From: Leucosporidium creatinivorum
Lineage: Eukaryota > Basidiomycota > Microbotryomycetes > Leucosporidiales > Leucosporidiaceae
DNA: 64,000 nt
Assembly: GCA_001600635.1 (NCBI GenBank)
Contig: BCKL01000009.1
Location: forward strand, 606,755 to 670,754
Reading direction: 5' to 3'
A program made the position numbers and the translations under genes. Shown here one piece after another: positions 42,952 to 56,679 of the stretch. Every line of letters starts with the position of its first letter. The first letter of the stretch is position 1. Under the pieces are notes generated by a model. It was not told where the DNA came from and searched no databases. It worked only from the letters and a program-made list of their open reading frames with translations.

Positions 42952-44815
42952 ATGTACGTCGGCAGTCGCACTCAAGCGAGCTCCACACTGACCTCAGGCT
43001 CTCGCTCTCTCCAGGTGCGGTCGCTTCGCTCTGGCTCGTGACGGCGAGTGAGTAGTGTGCGGTCTGATAGCTCCAACATATGCTGACCCTCCCTTTTCAG
43101 CGACCTCGCCCACGACCTCCAACAGCAGCTTTTCGGTCATGACGACGATCTCGGACAAGAGCAGGAGGAGGCCACTCCCGACGACGAGGAGCAAGCGCAG
43201 GCTGAGCAGGAGCAAGAAGACGAGTCGGAGCGTAACGCTGCTGAGGCCCTCGCCGAACTCGAGGCTGGAGACGGCGCACCTGTCGCGTCGGGTTCGAGTG
43301 GAGCGTCGGCGATGAGGAGGGAGGCGCCGGGCAAGTCGACGAAGGGCAAAGGCAAGGCGAGTAAGGGAAAGTCTGCGACCAAGAGGATTGATTGGTCGAG
43401 TACGGCGGTCAAGGACAGGTTCGAGAAGAAGTACAACGTGAGTTCTCGAGTTCGGCCGAGGTCAGCTCGGTGGCGCTCAGGTGTCCAGCTTGAGTTCGGC
43501 CAACATCGAGCTCGGCGCCGCTCAGGATCTTGGCCCCCTCTCACTCACCTACTGATCACCCTCCTCGCGTCCCACAGGTCGCTCCCAGATCCTGGGCGCC
43601 CGTCATTCGCCAAACGAACCCCACCACCTTCCGCATCGACTCGCTGCAGTGGGGTCTCATCCCTTCCTGGTCCAAGGAGCCTCCGCAAGGACCTCAGCAC
43701 ACCATCAACGCTACATGCGAGAGGCTGTTCGAAGGAGGAGGGACGTGGGGCTCGGTGCGCGACCGCAAGCGCTGCGTAGTCATCACCAGCGGTTTCTTCG
43801 AGTGGCAGAAGAAGGACTCGAAGACAAAACTCCCTCATTTCGTCAAGCACAAGGACGGCAGTTTGATGCTCATGGCGGGATTATGGGACAAGGCCGAGTG
43901 AGCTCTCATCCTCTCTGAGCGAAGATGTGAAGGCTGACGACCCTCTCGCCTCCGCAGCTACAAGGGCGCCTTCGAGGAGGTCTCTACCTTCACCATCATC
44001 ACCGTCCCCGTCTCGAAGCAGCTTCGCTTCGTAAGTCTATACAGCTCGCTTCCGCTGCGCCTCGCTCACCACTATCCACTGCTCGCAGCTCCACAACCGC
44101 ATGCCCGCCATCCTCACCTCGCCCGAGGAGGGCCTCCTGTGGCTCAGCGACAAGCCTTGGTCCGCTCCCATCCAGAACCTTGTTCGCACCCACGAAGGAG
44201 AGTTGGAGTGCTACCAAGTCACGCCCGAGGTCGGCAAAGTGGGCACCCAATCCCCTCAGTACATCGAGGTGAGTCGACGTCCGAGCTATCTACCTCGCCT
44301 TGAGTAACGAGCTGACCTGTCACTGTCGCCAGCCTCTCGCCAAGAAGAAGGGTACCCTCTCCAACATGTTCGCCAAGCAGATGGCCTCCTCGCCGACCAA
44401 GAACCCCGCTCCCGCCTCCAGCTCGGACTCTCCCTCCAAAGCCAAGTCCTGCGGCGGCTCGACCTCCTCCTCGCTCATGAGCAAATCCCTCTCCGCCTCC
44501 TCGTCGCACTCTACCTCGACCTCGAACGACGAGAAGCCCAAGGTCAAGAAGAAGAAGGAGAGAAAGGAGTCGAGCCCGCTCGAGACCAAGGCCAAAACGA
44601 TGGCTCGCTCGTTCTCGGATGTCATCGAACTCTCGTCGGACGAGGAGGACGAAGACAAGGACAGCAAACCCACTCCCGCCAAGAAGGCCAAGGTCGAGGA
44701 GAAGGCTGGAGGCAAGAAGGGCTCGTCGCCGAGCGGGAAGGCCAAAGCCGAGATCAAGAAGAAGGTCGACAAGGAGGGGAACAGCAAGGTGGATAGCCTT
44801 TTCAAGAAGAAGTAG
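42952..44815 (+). CDS. SRAP-domain protein, HMCES/YedK-like (abasic-site DNA-protein crosslinker)
   Basis: HMCES shields abasic sites in single-stranded DNA by a covalent link to its N-terminal Cys2. Here 'MCGRFALARDG' is formed by splicing AT (42952-42953) to GTGCGGTCGC (43015 on), so the intron splits the start codon. Domain pieces: 'VAPRSWAPVI', 'SLQWGLIPSWSKEPPQG', 'TINATCERLFE', 'KRCVVITSGFFEWQKK' (active-site Glu), 'LMLMAGLWDKAEY', 'STFTIITVPVS' and 'FLHNRMPAIL' (active-site His). A ~95-residue acidic/basic insertion lies between Cys2 and 'RFEKKYNVAPR'. The ~165-residue Ser/Lys-rich tail contains 'DVIELSSDEEDEDKD', a SUMO-interacting-motif-like sequence, several KKK clusters (nuclear localisation) and ends 'SKVDSLFKKK'. 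Five to six introns. Confidence 0.92.
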
Positions 44816-45098
44816 CTTGTCGAGACGGGACGTGCTTGATGGTCGTACAGTGATTGCGCTTCGTTTCTCCTCCTTTCTCCTTTCCCGCCGTACCCCCTTG
44901 GTCGTTGTACATCTTTCGCCTGATAGCTTTCCGCAATACCAAACTCGTTCGTGGTGATTCGGTATCGTCCGAGCTGTTCCAGTACAGCTTTGAGAACGCG
45001 CCCCACTTCGACAGGAAGATGCTCTCCCTCTCTTCCCCTCCTCCGCAACTCTCGCTTCTCCTCGTCTCGTCTCCACGCCCAGCAGCCACTCGCACACC

Positions 45099-46164
45099 AT
45101 GTCCCGCCCATCCCGCACCACTCGGCTCGTTTACAAAGAGGTCGCAGGGCACCAGATCCACCTCGAGGTCTGGCTTCCGGCTGACGCGACCGGACCAGTA
45201 CCCGCTGTAGGCTTCCTGCACGGCGGAGGTGAGCTCTGGTAGCTCGAATCACCTACACGGATCCCTACTTACCATCTTCACACTCGCAGGCTTCTTCGAC
45301 GGCGCCGCCGGGGATGCTTCGGACGTGAACCTGCTCGCTACTCTCGCCCGAGGATGGGCCTTCGTCTCGCTCGAGTACAGGCTGGTACCGCAAGTCTCAC
45401 TGGATGAGATTGTCGAGGATGTGAAGGATGGAGCCGAGTTTGTGCAGAGTGGGAAGCTGGACGAGGCGCTGGGAGGAGGAAAGATCGACGGAAGCAAGTT
45501 CGCGCTGTATGGTGCTAGTGCTGGTGAGTTCAAACAGACTCCCTGATGCTATGCTGTACCCTTTGCTAACCTCCGCTTGGCCTTCACGCACCCAGGTGGC
45601 ACCCTCGCCCTCCTCGCCGGCTACCAACTCGCTACCCCTCCCTCGGCCATCTTCGCTCTCTACCCCGCCAGCGACATCACCCACCCCTCCTACACCGCGC
45701 CCGTCAACTTCCCCTCGGGCCCCATCTCCCGCTCCTCAGTCGAGCAATACCTTGACCCCTCGGGCCCGGTCGTCTCCCACGCTCCCGCCAACGTCGATTT
45801 CTCGACCTTCACCGCCAAGGATCGGACATTGGCTTGCTTCTGGGCTGTGCAGGAGGGCGTCGTTAGTCCTATGGCCACGAGGACGACGGATGAGGAGGAG
45901 TTGAAGCGATTTGTGGCTAAGAATTGGGTGGAGAAGGGCGTTGAGGTCCCTACGGTCGTTCTGCATGGTGGGGAGGATAAGATGGTACCCGTGGGAACGA
46001 GCGAGGAGCTCGTCAAGGTGCTCAAGGAGCATGGAGTTGCGGCGGAGATGATCAAGGCCGAGGGTCAGGATCATGGGTTTGACCTCGTCCCGGGCGTTTG
46101 GGGCGACGAGGAGAAGATGAAGGTGTTCGAACGGGCGAACGATTTTGTAGCCAAGTATCTGTAG
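45099..46164 (+). CDS. Alpha/beta hydrolase-3 family esterase/lipase-like protein
   Basis: Three exons encode ~295 residues. The oxyanion-hole motif is 'GFLHGG' spliced to 'GFFDGAAGD' (HGGGF). The nucleophile elbow is 'YGASAG' spliced to 'GTLALLAGYQ' (G-x-S-x-G). The acid and base residues are probably in 'TVVLHGGEDKMVPVG' (Asp) and 'GQDHGFDLVP' (His), all in canonical order. 'LEYRLVPQVSLDEIVEDVKD' is the usual D-Y-R-L-x-P...x-D element of the hormone-sensitive-lipase-like (HSL/arylacetamide deacetylase) group. It has no signal peptide, so it is likely cytosolic. Natural substrate unknown. The ATG at 45099 gives 'MSRPSRTTRLVYKEVAG'. Confidence 0.9.
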
Positions 46165-46382
46165 AGCTGGCAATGGATGAGAAGCAGTCTATGATCGCGC
46201 GTGATGTCGAGGACTTCGCCGAGAGCGACCGAGAAAGTGCGCGAGAGGAAAGCTGAAGCTTCTCGGCGCAATCTGAGAGATCAGGGAAGCTACTTCCATA
46301 TTTCCTCAATACATATCACCTACTCGGCTCTCTTCCGTAGCTCAGGCCGTACGCTCGTTCTCAGCGACCCATCGCCGAGCCC

Positions 46383-47523
46383 TCACTCCAGGTCATCCAC
46401 ATAGCCCTCCCAGCCTTCGGCTTCTACTTCCCTGCTCTCTACTTCATACCACCTCACCTCCACTCCTCGTTGACTGCACAGCTCGGCCAATTTCCTTCTT
46501 CCTTCGGCGCCCCAGCCTTCGGAGATCACGCCGTGTCCTGCCTTGGGGATCCAGAGGCTCTTCAGCTCGCTCAATGCGAGAATATCGGTCCGGGAGAGAG
46601 CGCTGACCGCATTGCTGGCGAGCCCTTTGAGAGCTGCAGCAGTCGGCCGGGAGGCAAGGAGTCGGACCGTGTGGAGAGGGCAAGGAAGGGAGCCGAGGGA
46701 GATCAATCCAACCAGGGAGAACGTGTGGAGCTTTGTGCATAATACGAGGAAGGGTTCAAATGGCGTGGGAGAATTGGCGACTGTCTCTGCGTCGGCACTG
46801 AGTTGTGCGCCGAGCAGGAGGGTGGTAAGATTCGGAGCGAGGGTTTCCAGCTGCGTCACATCAGAGGATGTGAAGTGGAAGTCGGGGAGAGAGAGGTGTC
46901 TAAGGGCGGGTAATGAGGTGGGATTGAGGAGCATGGTGTGCCCCGCCAAGTGGTCGTTCATGAGATTCAGCCGAGCGAGCGAGGGGAGGATTGGAGGAGG
47001 AGCGTCGGCCGGAAGAGGTGCGAACTCGATGTAGTGGAGGTGAAGATGGGTGAGATCTGCAATAGCCATGTATCAGCGAGGCAGCTGCACCAAAGCTGCA
47101 GTTCGGCGCACCTTTGGGCAGCTCGAGTGCCTCGGCATTGAAGTTGTCGATACAGGAGAGGTAGAGCTTCTCCACACCTCTGCATCTCTCTACTACTCGT
47201 ATCGCCTGCTCCGAATCTCCAAAAGCTCCTTCCTATCTTGCTTCTGCTCCCAGCCACAGCGAGCGGACGAACCCCGCCCGCTCCTCTGGATCCGCGCAGG
47301 CTTTCAGCGAGTTGACAAAGCGCTCAGCGTGAGCAGCAGTAGGTAGAAGAACGTGCGAGTAGAGCAACGGCGTGCAGATGTCGTGGAAGAGGCGCGATAC
47401 GCCTGAGAGCTCGAGTAGGAGCCATCGCCGCTCCTGCTGTGTTGCGAAGCCGGGGCGGGGAAAAAGAGCGAAGTTGATGGTGGGGAGTAGCAGCTCGATC
47501 GGTAGGGTCGGTCCTGCTTCCAT
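46383..47523 (-). pseudogene. F-box/LRR-like gene with an in-frame TAG
   Basis: Exon 1 starts 'MEAGPTLPIELLLPTINFAL', then 'LELSGVSRLFHDICTPLLYS' (F-box-like) and 'AGFVRSLWLGAEAR', which is followed at once by TAG (47233-47235). In the same frame family-like sequence continues, 'EGAFGDSEQAIRVVERCRGV' and 'EKLYLSCIDNFNAEALELPK'. An intron follows, then 'DLTHLHLHYIEFAPLPADAP' and LRR segments to 'YVDDLE'. 'FVRSLWLG ... V...C.GVEKLYLS' is how such basidiomycete F-box/LRR proteins usually read, so the stop looks like a point nonsense change (or a base error). I could not find an intron that removes it and keeps frame. Nothing else in the gene is broken, so any loss of function is recent. Confidence 0.6.
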
Positions 47524-47928
47524 GTCGAAGTGCAGAGCAGTGAGCGGTAGGATCCGAGGGCAAGACGAGGTGAGGAGAGTCGCGCTTCTGGCTGCTCGCC
47601 TGAGAGTGATGCGAGGGCTACAGAGAGCAAGGTAGATCTAAATGAACTCGAAAGAGCTTCTCCAGCGTCGCAAGCTGCTAGAGAGCTACAAGACCCCTCT
47701 TCGGAGGTCAAGCCTCGCGTCTCCAGGTTTCGCTCCTGCTACAACTCGACTTCTGCACCTCTACAACTTTTCGCTCCGTCTTGTAGCGACGCTTTGGGTT
47801 GACCAGCGTATCGTCCACTCGGCTACACGACCGCACACCAGCCTCGAGCCCTCCCGCAGCTCTCCCAGCCTCGCTCGCTCGCCCTTCAGCTCTCGCCTTC
47901 GCGTGCAGCTTCCGCGCCTCCTACCAGC
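47524..47928. promoter_or_regulatory. Divergent region between the LRR-type gene and the coiled-coil gene
   Basis: About 405 bp between head-to-head starts. It is expected to contain both promoters; a pyrimidine-rich tract precedes 47929. No further gene recognised. Confidence 0.45.
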
Positions 47929-50645
47929 ATGGCACCTCTACCGAATGGACAGGCTCCAACCGGCCTCAGGCAGAGTACGTCGCGTCTCCCGGGTAGAGAG
48001 GGCAAGCCCATCCACAGCTCGAACCAGGCGCCTCTTCCAGCAGCAGCTCGGGCTCCTTCAGCAGGTACTCCGCCCCATCCGAAGCCAGCAGCACTTCCTT
48101 CTACCACCAACTACGACGAGGAAGTCAAGCAGTTCACGAGGTCCGTTCTCGAGCTTGTTTGCTCCCTCGACGCTTCTCTCGGCGCGCGCTGACCTCACTG
48201 TCGGGCTACAGCGACCTCCTTGACCTCCACAAATCCGCTCAGCATGCTCTCAACCCACAACACTTTAACTTCACCCCAGAAGTGACCCGCCAATCCCTTC
48301 AATACGAATGCCGGCGCTCGAGTCGTTCGCTCCTTCGCCTCGTAGCTAGCGCCAGCAACATTCCTCCACCCAAGCTCGACGACTTGGAGAAGAAGATGAT
48401 CTCCAGCAAGGACGATTCCAAGCTCGGCCAGATGGAGGGCTGGATGAAGGAGATGAAGGACCAGATGGCGGCGATGCAGAGGAAGCAGGACGAACTCGCA
48501 GCGGAGAACCAGGCGCTCAAGTATACGGTGCAGAATGGCAAGGCCGAGCTCCAGAAGTCGCTCCAGGCGAGCCAGACGGCTTATAGCCAGGGATTGACCG
48601 GAGCCGTTCGCGCCGAGCTCTCCGGCGACCTCGCTCGACGAGTCGAAGCGGCCATCAAGACCGAGGCGCACAAAGTCGTCAACAGCATCTTCGCTCAGAA
48701 GGTGATGGAGCTGACGGGCAACATCGAGGGCATGCTCGGCAAGGCGTGGGAAGAAGGCAACACGGCGTACGCCAACGACACGAGCACTGCGCCTCAACCT
48801 CATCTCAACCCTCACGCCCATCGCGGCGGCGGCCATCCTCCTCTTCCTCCCCCTCCTCACCCCAACGGCAACCACGCCTCGGAGGTCCTCACTCAAGTCC
48901 AGTTCAACGAATACCGGGTCGACGCCAAGAACAAGCTCCTCCTCCAGTTCAAGACGTTCGACGATCAGATGAACGCCAAGGTCGAGAAGCTGGACGAACG
49001 CTACAAGCTCAAGCTCGACAGAATGCAGAGCAGGGTCAACAAAGTCACCGCGGGAGCGTCGACCGCTTCCGCCGAAGTATCGCCGGTCGAGGGGGAGCGT
49101 GACGGATCGGTCGGCGCGGCGACGAGGAAGAGGGCTCGAGTGGACGGAGAGGGAGATGCGACGATGCAGGGCGTGGAGACGAACGAGACGGAGGTCGCCG
49201 CTCGGGAGCTTCTCGCCAACGAGCTCGGCAAGATTAAGAAGGACCTCGCTACCCTTAAGGCCCAAGTCGACGCTCAAGCCAAAGCTCCCCCACTTCTGCT
49301 TCCTCCTCCTCCTGCCGCACCGATTGTCGAGCCCACTCTACCGCCCGCCGGTCCCTCCGCCGCCTCGCTCGCCAACTACGTCCTCAAGTTCACCTACTCC
49401 AACAAGATTGACGAGCTGGATGCTCAGATCGCCGAGCTCGAGAGGGCGTCTCAATCGACGAACAAGCTGGTCAGGGAGCAGAAGACCAAGGTGAACCTCG
49501 TCTTTGGCGCTGAGTGGAGGCGAGGAACGACGCTGACGGTTTCGCCATTTCGCAGCTCGTGGAGGACTTCGAGCAACAGCTGGACGATGTCAAAGATGCG
49601 CTGGGATCTAAGATCACCGCTGCCGCTGAGGTGAGTCCTCTTCAAGCTCTTCTCGAATCCTTCGCCGAGCTGACTTCTCGTTCGGCCCTGTCCAGCGCGC
49701 CGCTCGTGCATCTTCGAGCCAGCCTCCAGTACGTCTATACGCTGCACAAGCATGCCTCCTCCCCCTCGCCGAGCTACCTCACCGAGCTGACCGAGCTGAC
49801 CCACCCTCCGCTTTTGGCAGCCGCTTTCCATCGACGACGTGATCGCCCAAGTCGACACTCGCATCAACGAGCTCGCCCTCGACACCGTCGAAGACCGTCT
49901 CGCCACCGTCGCTCAAGACGTCTTCACCCTCGACCGAAACGTCAAGCAATTCGAGAGCGACATCGTCGAGAACGTCAAGATCATCACGGCGACGCAGCAA
50001 GAGTTGGGCGAGCTCAAAATTACCCACGAGGAGGACTACCGCGCCGTGCAGATGCTCGTCGAGACTAGTGGGAACGATGTGATGGCCAAGATGGAGAAAA
50101 GCGTCAAGGAGATGGATCTCGGGGAGAGGGTCGGGACGGTCGTTAAGGATGAGGTTGCGGCGGTGCTGAGTGGGGAGAGCGTGCAGAGATTGATGCAGCC
50201 GGGGTTGGAGAAGGTGGAGAAGGAGGTGGAGAGGAGGGTGGGCAAGGTGGAGGAAGAGGTCAAGGGCGTGCAGGAGAAGGCTGTCGTCACGGAAGGGTGC
50301 GTTCGATTCCCTCGCTCGCTCGCTGAGTAGATGCTGACCTCTTCCTTTCTCCTTTGCCTCCCTACGTCATACCCAATCCACAGCAACTACGCCCGCCACG
50401 AAACCCGCCTCGCCAACTTCGAGACCCAGCGCACCGAGACCAACTCCTACATCGCCAAGGTCGACGCCCAACTCACCAGCGTCGGCACATCGATGCGCGG
50501 CGTCCTCCAATTCCTCTCCGCCCCTCAGCCCCAGCCCCAGCCTCAGGCCGTCCAGCATGCCGGTTCGCCGACCCAGCAGTTCTCGCCTCAGCAACAGCAG
50601 CAGATGATGGTCGCTCAGCAGCAGGCGATGTACCAGGCACAACAA

Positions 50646-50676
<31 letters not shown>

Positions 50677-50681
50677 GTTGA
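47929..50681 (+). CDS. Large coiled-coil protein with C-terminal polyglutamine
   Basis: It begins 'MAPLPNGQAPTGLRQSTSRL' with a Pro/Ala-rich leader, then 'NYDEEVKQFTR' spliced to 'DLLDLHKSAQHALNPQHFNF'. Long heptad-like stretches follow: 'MEGWMKEMKDQMAAMQRKQ', 'ELAAENQALKYTVQNGKAEL', 'DQMNAKVEKLDERYKLKLD', 'IDELDAQIAELERASQSTNK' and 'KVEKEVERRVGKVEEEVKG'. They are broken by a His/Pro-rich linker and a basic 'RKRARVDGEGD' (nuclear-signal-like). The last exon ends in a Q-rich domain with a 13-residue Q run before a final Arg. No known domain is recognised. Structural or scaffold role, possibly nuclear, is only a guess. Introns near 48138, 49492, 49632 and 50298; the low-complexity 3' end is the least constrained. 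Confidence 0.7.
50637..50677 (+). repeat. CAA/CAG trinucleotide repeat encoding polyglutamine
   Basis: A run of CAA and CAG codons at the very end of the coiled-coil gene, starting with interrupted CAA units and ending in a pure CAG stretch before CGT TGA. Such tracts are length-variable between isolates. Confidence 0.9.
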
Positions 50682-50983
50682 GGCGGGAGTCGGCTGGAAG
50701 AGCAGATGGGAGTCGTTCGCTTGACGTTGATACCCCTCGATTGTGTCGCAGCAGCAGTAGTACATTCTTGTAGTACCCTTTGTGTGTCGTAAATGGTAGC
50801 TCTCGCTTTCTGTGTCTCTCTCGGCGCGTGGAGCGAAAGTGAAGAGCGAGCGAGATGAACGCCGAGAACGGCTTGCGACGCGACGACAGCGCCCTGTGGT
50901 GAAGTAGATGTGTCACTAACAAGTCTTCCAGCGCGGCACTAAGTTTGATTGATCTTTATAGCCCTCTTCGCCTTCACCGCTCC
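50682..50983. other. Convergent intergenic region
   Basis: About 300 bp between convergent stop codons (coiled-coil gene and short-chain dehydrogenase). Presumed 3' UTRs; nothing else recognised. Confidence 0.5.
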
Positions 50984-52046
50984 CTACCAGCCGACCTCCT
51001 TGCCGTCCTCCGTGAAGAAGCGGCCGTTCCACTCGGCGGTGACCTTCGTGAAGATGTTGTTGACCCTATGGAAGCGGGACAGGGTCAGCTGATCCTTGAA
51101 GTGACTTGGGTAAAGGGCTACGCACGCAAGAGCACCAGCTTCCTCGACAAAGAGGGGAGCGGGGCCGTCGACTCCGCCGTTCATGTCGGTCTTGACCCAT
51201 CCGGGACTGAACGAGACGACAGCAAAGCCGTCCTGTTTGGTACAAAGAGGATGAGACGACTCTAGAGAAGCCGGGAAAGGCCGTGCTCACCTTGCCGAGC
51301 TCGTTGGCGAGCTTCAGGTTCCACATATTGACGGCGGCCTTCGAGGAGCAGTCTGAGAGTCACACTTCGGTTATCAGCTCTGCAGTAAGCCAACTTGGGG
51401 GATGCTGCTCACACATGGGAGCCACGGTAACTTTGGCCATAGGCTCGGAGAAGGAGCCCATGGTGCTCGAGACGGTGATGATCTGCTTCCTTTGTCCTCG
51501 GCGGAGGAGGGGGAGGAAGCCGATCGTCGAGCGGGCGACGCCGTAGACGTTGGTTTGGATGTCTTGCTCGAACTGGTCGATGGTGCTAGAGGTATCATAG
51601 GGTCAGTGAGGAGCGAAGCGGCTCGGCGAAGACGAGCGAGCAGGACATGGCACACGTTTGAGAAGGGAGCAGAGTGTAGCCGTCGACGGCTACTCCAGCG
51701 TTGTTCACAAGTACATCCAGGCCATCAGGCAAGAAGCCCGAGCCCTCGAGAGTAGTCACAGCAGCCTGCACACCTCTCAATCGGGTCAGCCAACTCTCGC
51801 CGACGCTGAGCTCATCGCCCCCCTCTCCCTCACCTTGACGCTCTCCCCATTAGTCACATCCAACTCCAGAATGTAAACGCGCCCCTCGTTTTCATCCTGC
51901 AGCTTCTTGAGCTCGGTAGCGGAGGAAGGCTTGCGCGCCGTTGCCACGATCTTGATCTCGGGTGACGCGGCGAGGAGTTGGCGGGTATATTCGAGTCCGA
52001 GGCCGCGGGAGGCGCCGGTGATGAGGTAGGTGGTTGTGGGAGACAT
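50984..52046 (-). CDS. Short-chain dehydrogenase/reductase (SDR), C-factor/carbonyl-reductase-like
   Basis: NAD(P)-dependent oxidoreductase. It starts 'MSPTTTYLITGASRGLGLEY' (TGxxxGxG cofactor motif), then 'KIVATARKPSSATEL', 'VYILELDVTNGESVK' and 'LDVLVNNAGVAVDGYTLL' (NNAG). 'QIITVSSTMGSF' holds the catalytic Ser, and 'APMYCSSKAAVNMWNLKLAN' holds YxxxK, where the intron falls inside the Tyr codon (ATGT|GTGAGC...CAG|AC). 'FSPGWVKTDMNGG' (PGWVxTDM) is typical of the C-factor/sniffer subgroup. The end is 'GRFFTEDGKEVGW', the usual 'G.F...DG..I.W' terminus. Length (~255 aa) is typical. No signal peptide. Substrate unknown. Four to five introns. Confidence 0.9.
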
Positions 52047-52524
52047 CGATAGGAAGGGGTGAAGATGGGAGACGAGAGGTGGAAGAGAAAGAGAGCGAGG
52101 AAAAGGTGGGGCGGAACGGGAAGCGGCGGCAGAGGCTCGGCCTTGCTGTCAGCAAGCCTCGTTGGTCAGCGTGTTTCTCATCCTCATCAAGCTGCTCCGA
52201 TATCTTGGCGTACAGCAATGCTCGGGATTATTGTAGAGGAGAGAGGAAAAGAGCGCGAGCGTTGGACTTGGGAGTACGTTCCATCGGCGCTTGCTCTTCG
52301 CCGAGCCCGAGAATCGGTCGGCGTTAAGACTCTGACGTCTCGAGAACCGAGCCGACGGGGCATAGTCGAGTAGCGAAGCGACTAGTGTTACAGAAAAGTA
52401 GAAGCGGAACCATCTCGACTCAGAAAGCACGCCGACACAAGCTCATCTCAACCTCGGCCGGACAGCAAGCGCGACTCCCCTCGGCGTCAACCTCTGGAAA
52501 GCAGCGTTCTCTCTCCACCTCTCT
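52047..52524. promoter_or_regulatory. Region upstream of the SDR gene
   Basis: About 480 bp between the SDR start and the stop of the next minus-strand gene. It is presumed promoter, 5' UTR and neighbouring 3' UTR, and includes a GA-rich plus-strand block (52060-52130). No gene recognised. Confidence 0.45.
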
Positions 52525-53345
52525 CTAACCCATCCTAGGCGCCTTGAACTGATCCCTCACGCTAGCTTTGGGCTTCTGCACACAGTACGCACGCTCATCA
52601 GCTCTCGTCCCTCTCTTCCCTCCCTCCCTCATCGCCGAGCTCTACGAAAACTCACCTCCTTCCACCAAAACATCTCATGATCGACATACTCCCTATCCCC
52701 GGCACAATCCCTCGTACCATCGTTGTCGTTAAAGTCGGGATCGCGCTCGTGAGGGTAGCGGTCGACGTCGAAGAGGGAGGCCGGGAAGGCTTCTTCGCCG
52801 AGGTAGCGGTGGGGGGTGAGGTTGGGGTGGTGGAGGGCGGCGAAGCGCTAGTGGAAGGGGAGAGATACTGGTTAGCTGGCTGTAGGACGCTAGAGACACT
52901 GTATGGCAATGGTGCAGTGAGAGAACGAGAGACGAACCTCGGTACGGAAGCCGGGCTCGGGCGAGGGCGTCGTGCCGCGGTAGAAGTCTCCACCAGGCTG
53001 CACCTTCGACCAACCGGGGATGACCATCTTCTTCCTCAGCTCTTGTTGGAGGTAGTCGAGCTCTTGCTGAGGCTCCTCCTGCTCGGCTTGGTTCTGAACG
53101 ACGACGTTCTGCTGGCCCTGTTGAGCTACAGGTTGGAGAGGAGGAGGAGCGAGCTGAGGTGCACCGTCGTCGTAGGCGGGAGGAGGTGCTTGCTGCTGCT
53201 GCTGGTTGGCTCCTTGAGGCTGCTGCTGCTGAGGAGGCCAGACGAAGCGAGGGAGCGAGCTGGAGTCGAGAGAGCGAGAGCGCTGAGGGCGAGTGGCGGC
53301 ACGGGAGGGTGCTTGATTGGGTGCAGAGGCCATATTGATCTGCAT
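52525..53345 (-). CDS. Hypothetical Q-rich protein
   Basis: A three-exon gene I do not recognise. Exon 1 starts 'MQINMASAPNQAPSRAATRP' (a second ATG four codons later is equally possible). It has Q/P-rich low complexity ('PPQQQQPQGANQQQQQAPPP') and then a more ordered part, 'ELDYLQQELRKKMVIPGWSK' and 'DFYRGTTPSPEPGFRTE'. Exon 2: 'RFAALHHPNLTPHRYLGEEA', 'VDRYPHERDPDFNDNDGTR' and 'YVDHEMFWWKE'. Exon 3: 'PKASVRDQFKAPRMG' and stop. The conserved-looking parts (hydrophobic and charged, no low complexity) span both intron junctions in frame, which supports a real gene. No transmembrane segment or known motif. It shares a ~240-bp divergent promoter region with MCM5. Confidence 0.6.
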
Positions 53346-53589
53346 TGAGGTGCTGTTGTAGTCTGCAGTCGATTCGAAGGCCGAGCTGGAAAATGTGGTC
53401 CAAGCTCAAAAGAGCCGGCGCGTCCAAGTCGACTCGGACGCGTAAAGTGCCGCTCGCTTCTTGCCCTCCAACTCTCACCTCGTCTCTTCTCTCGCTTCTC
53501 GACTCGCTCAGCAGCAGGCAGCTCTTTCTGTAGCTCTTTACCTTTCGACTCGTCTCCCCTCTTTACTACTTTACACTCGACTTGCCAGG

Positions 53590-56679
<3,090 letters not shown>

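Noticed and set aside
44219-45252. Two overlapping ~300-codon open frames on the minus strand
   Set aside because: They are the complement of the Ser/Lys-rich SRAP tail and the downstream intergenic DNA; no start context, domain or splice support.
46331-46400. tRNA suggested by 'TAGCTCAGG'
   Set aside because: No matching T-arm downstream and no acceptor stem; it lies in a convergent 3' UTR region.
48195-49277. 360-codon open frame on the minus strand
   Set aside because: It is antisense to the coiled-coil gene. The opposite frame has clear heptads and matched splice sites, while this one has only Leu/Val/Glu runs.
50590-50680. CRISPR-like or tandem satellite array
   Set aside because: The repetition is a simple CAA/CAG codon run inside a reading frame; there are no spacers.
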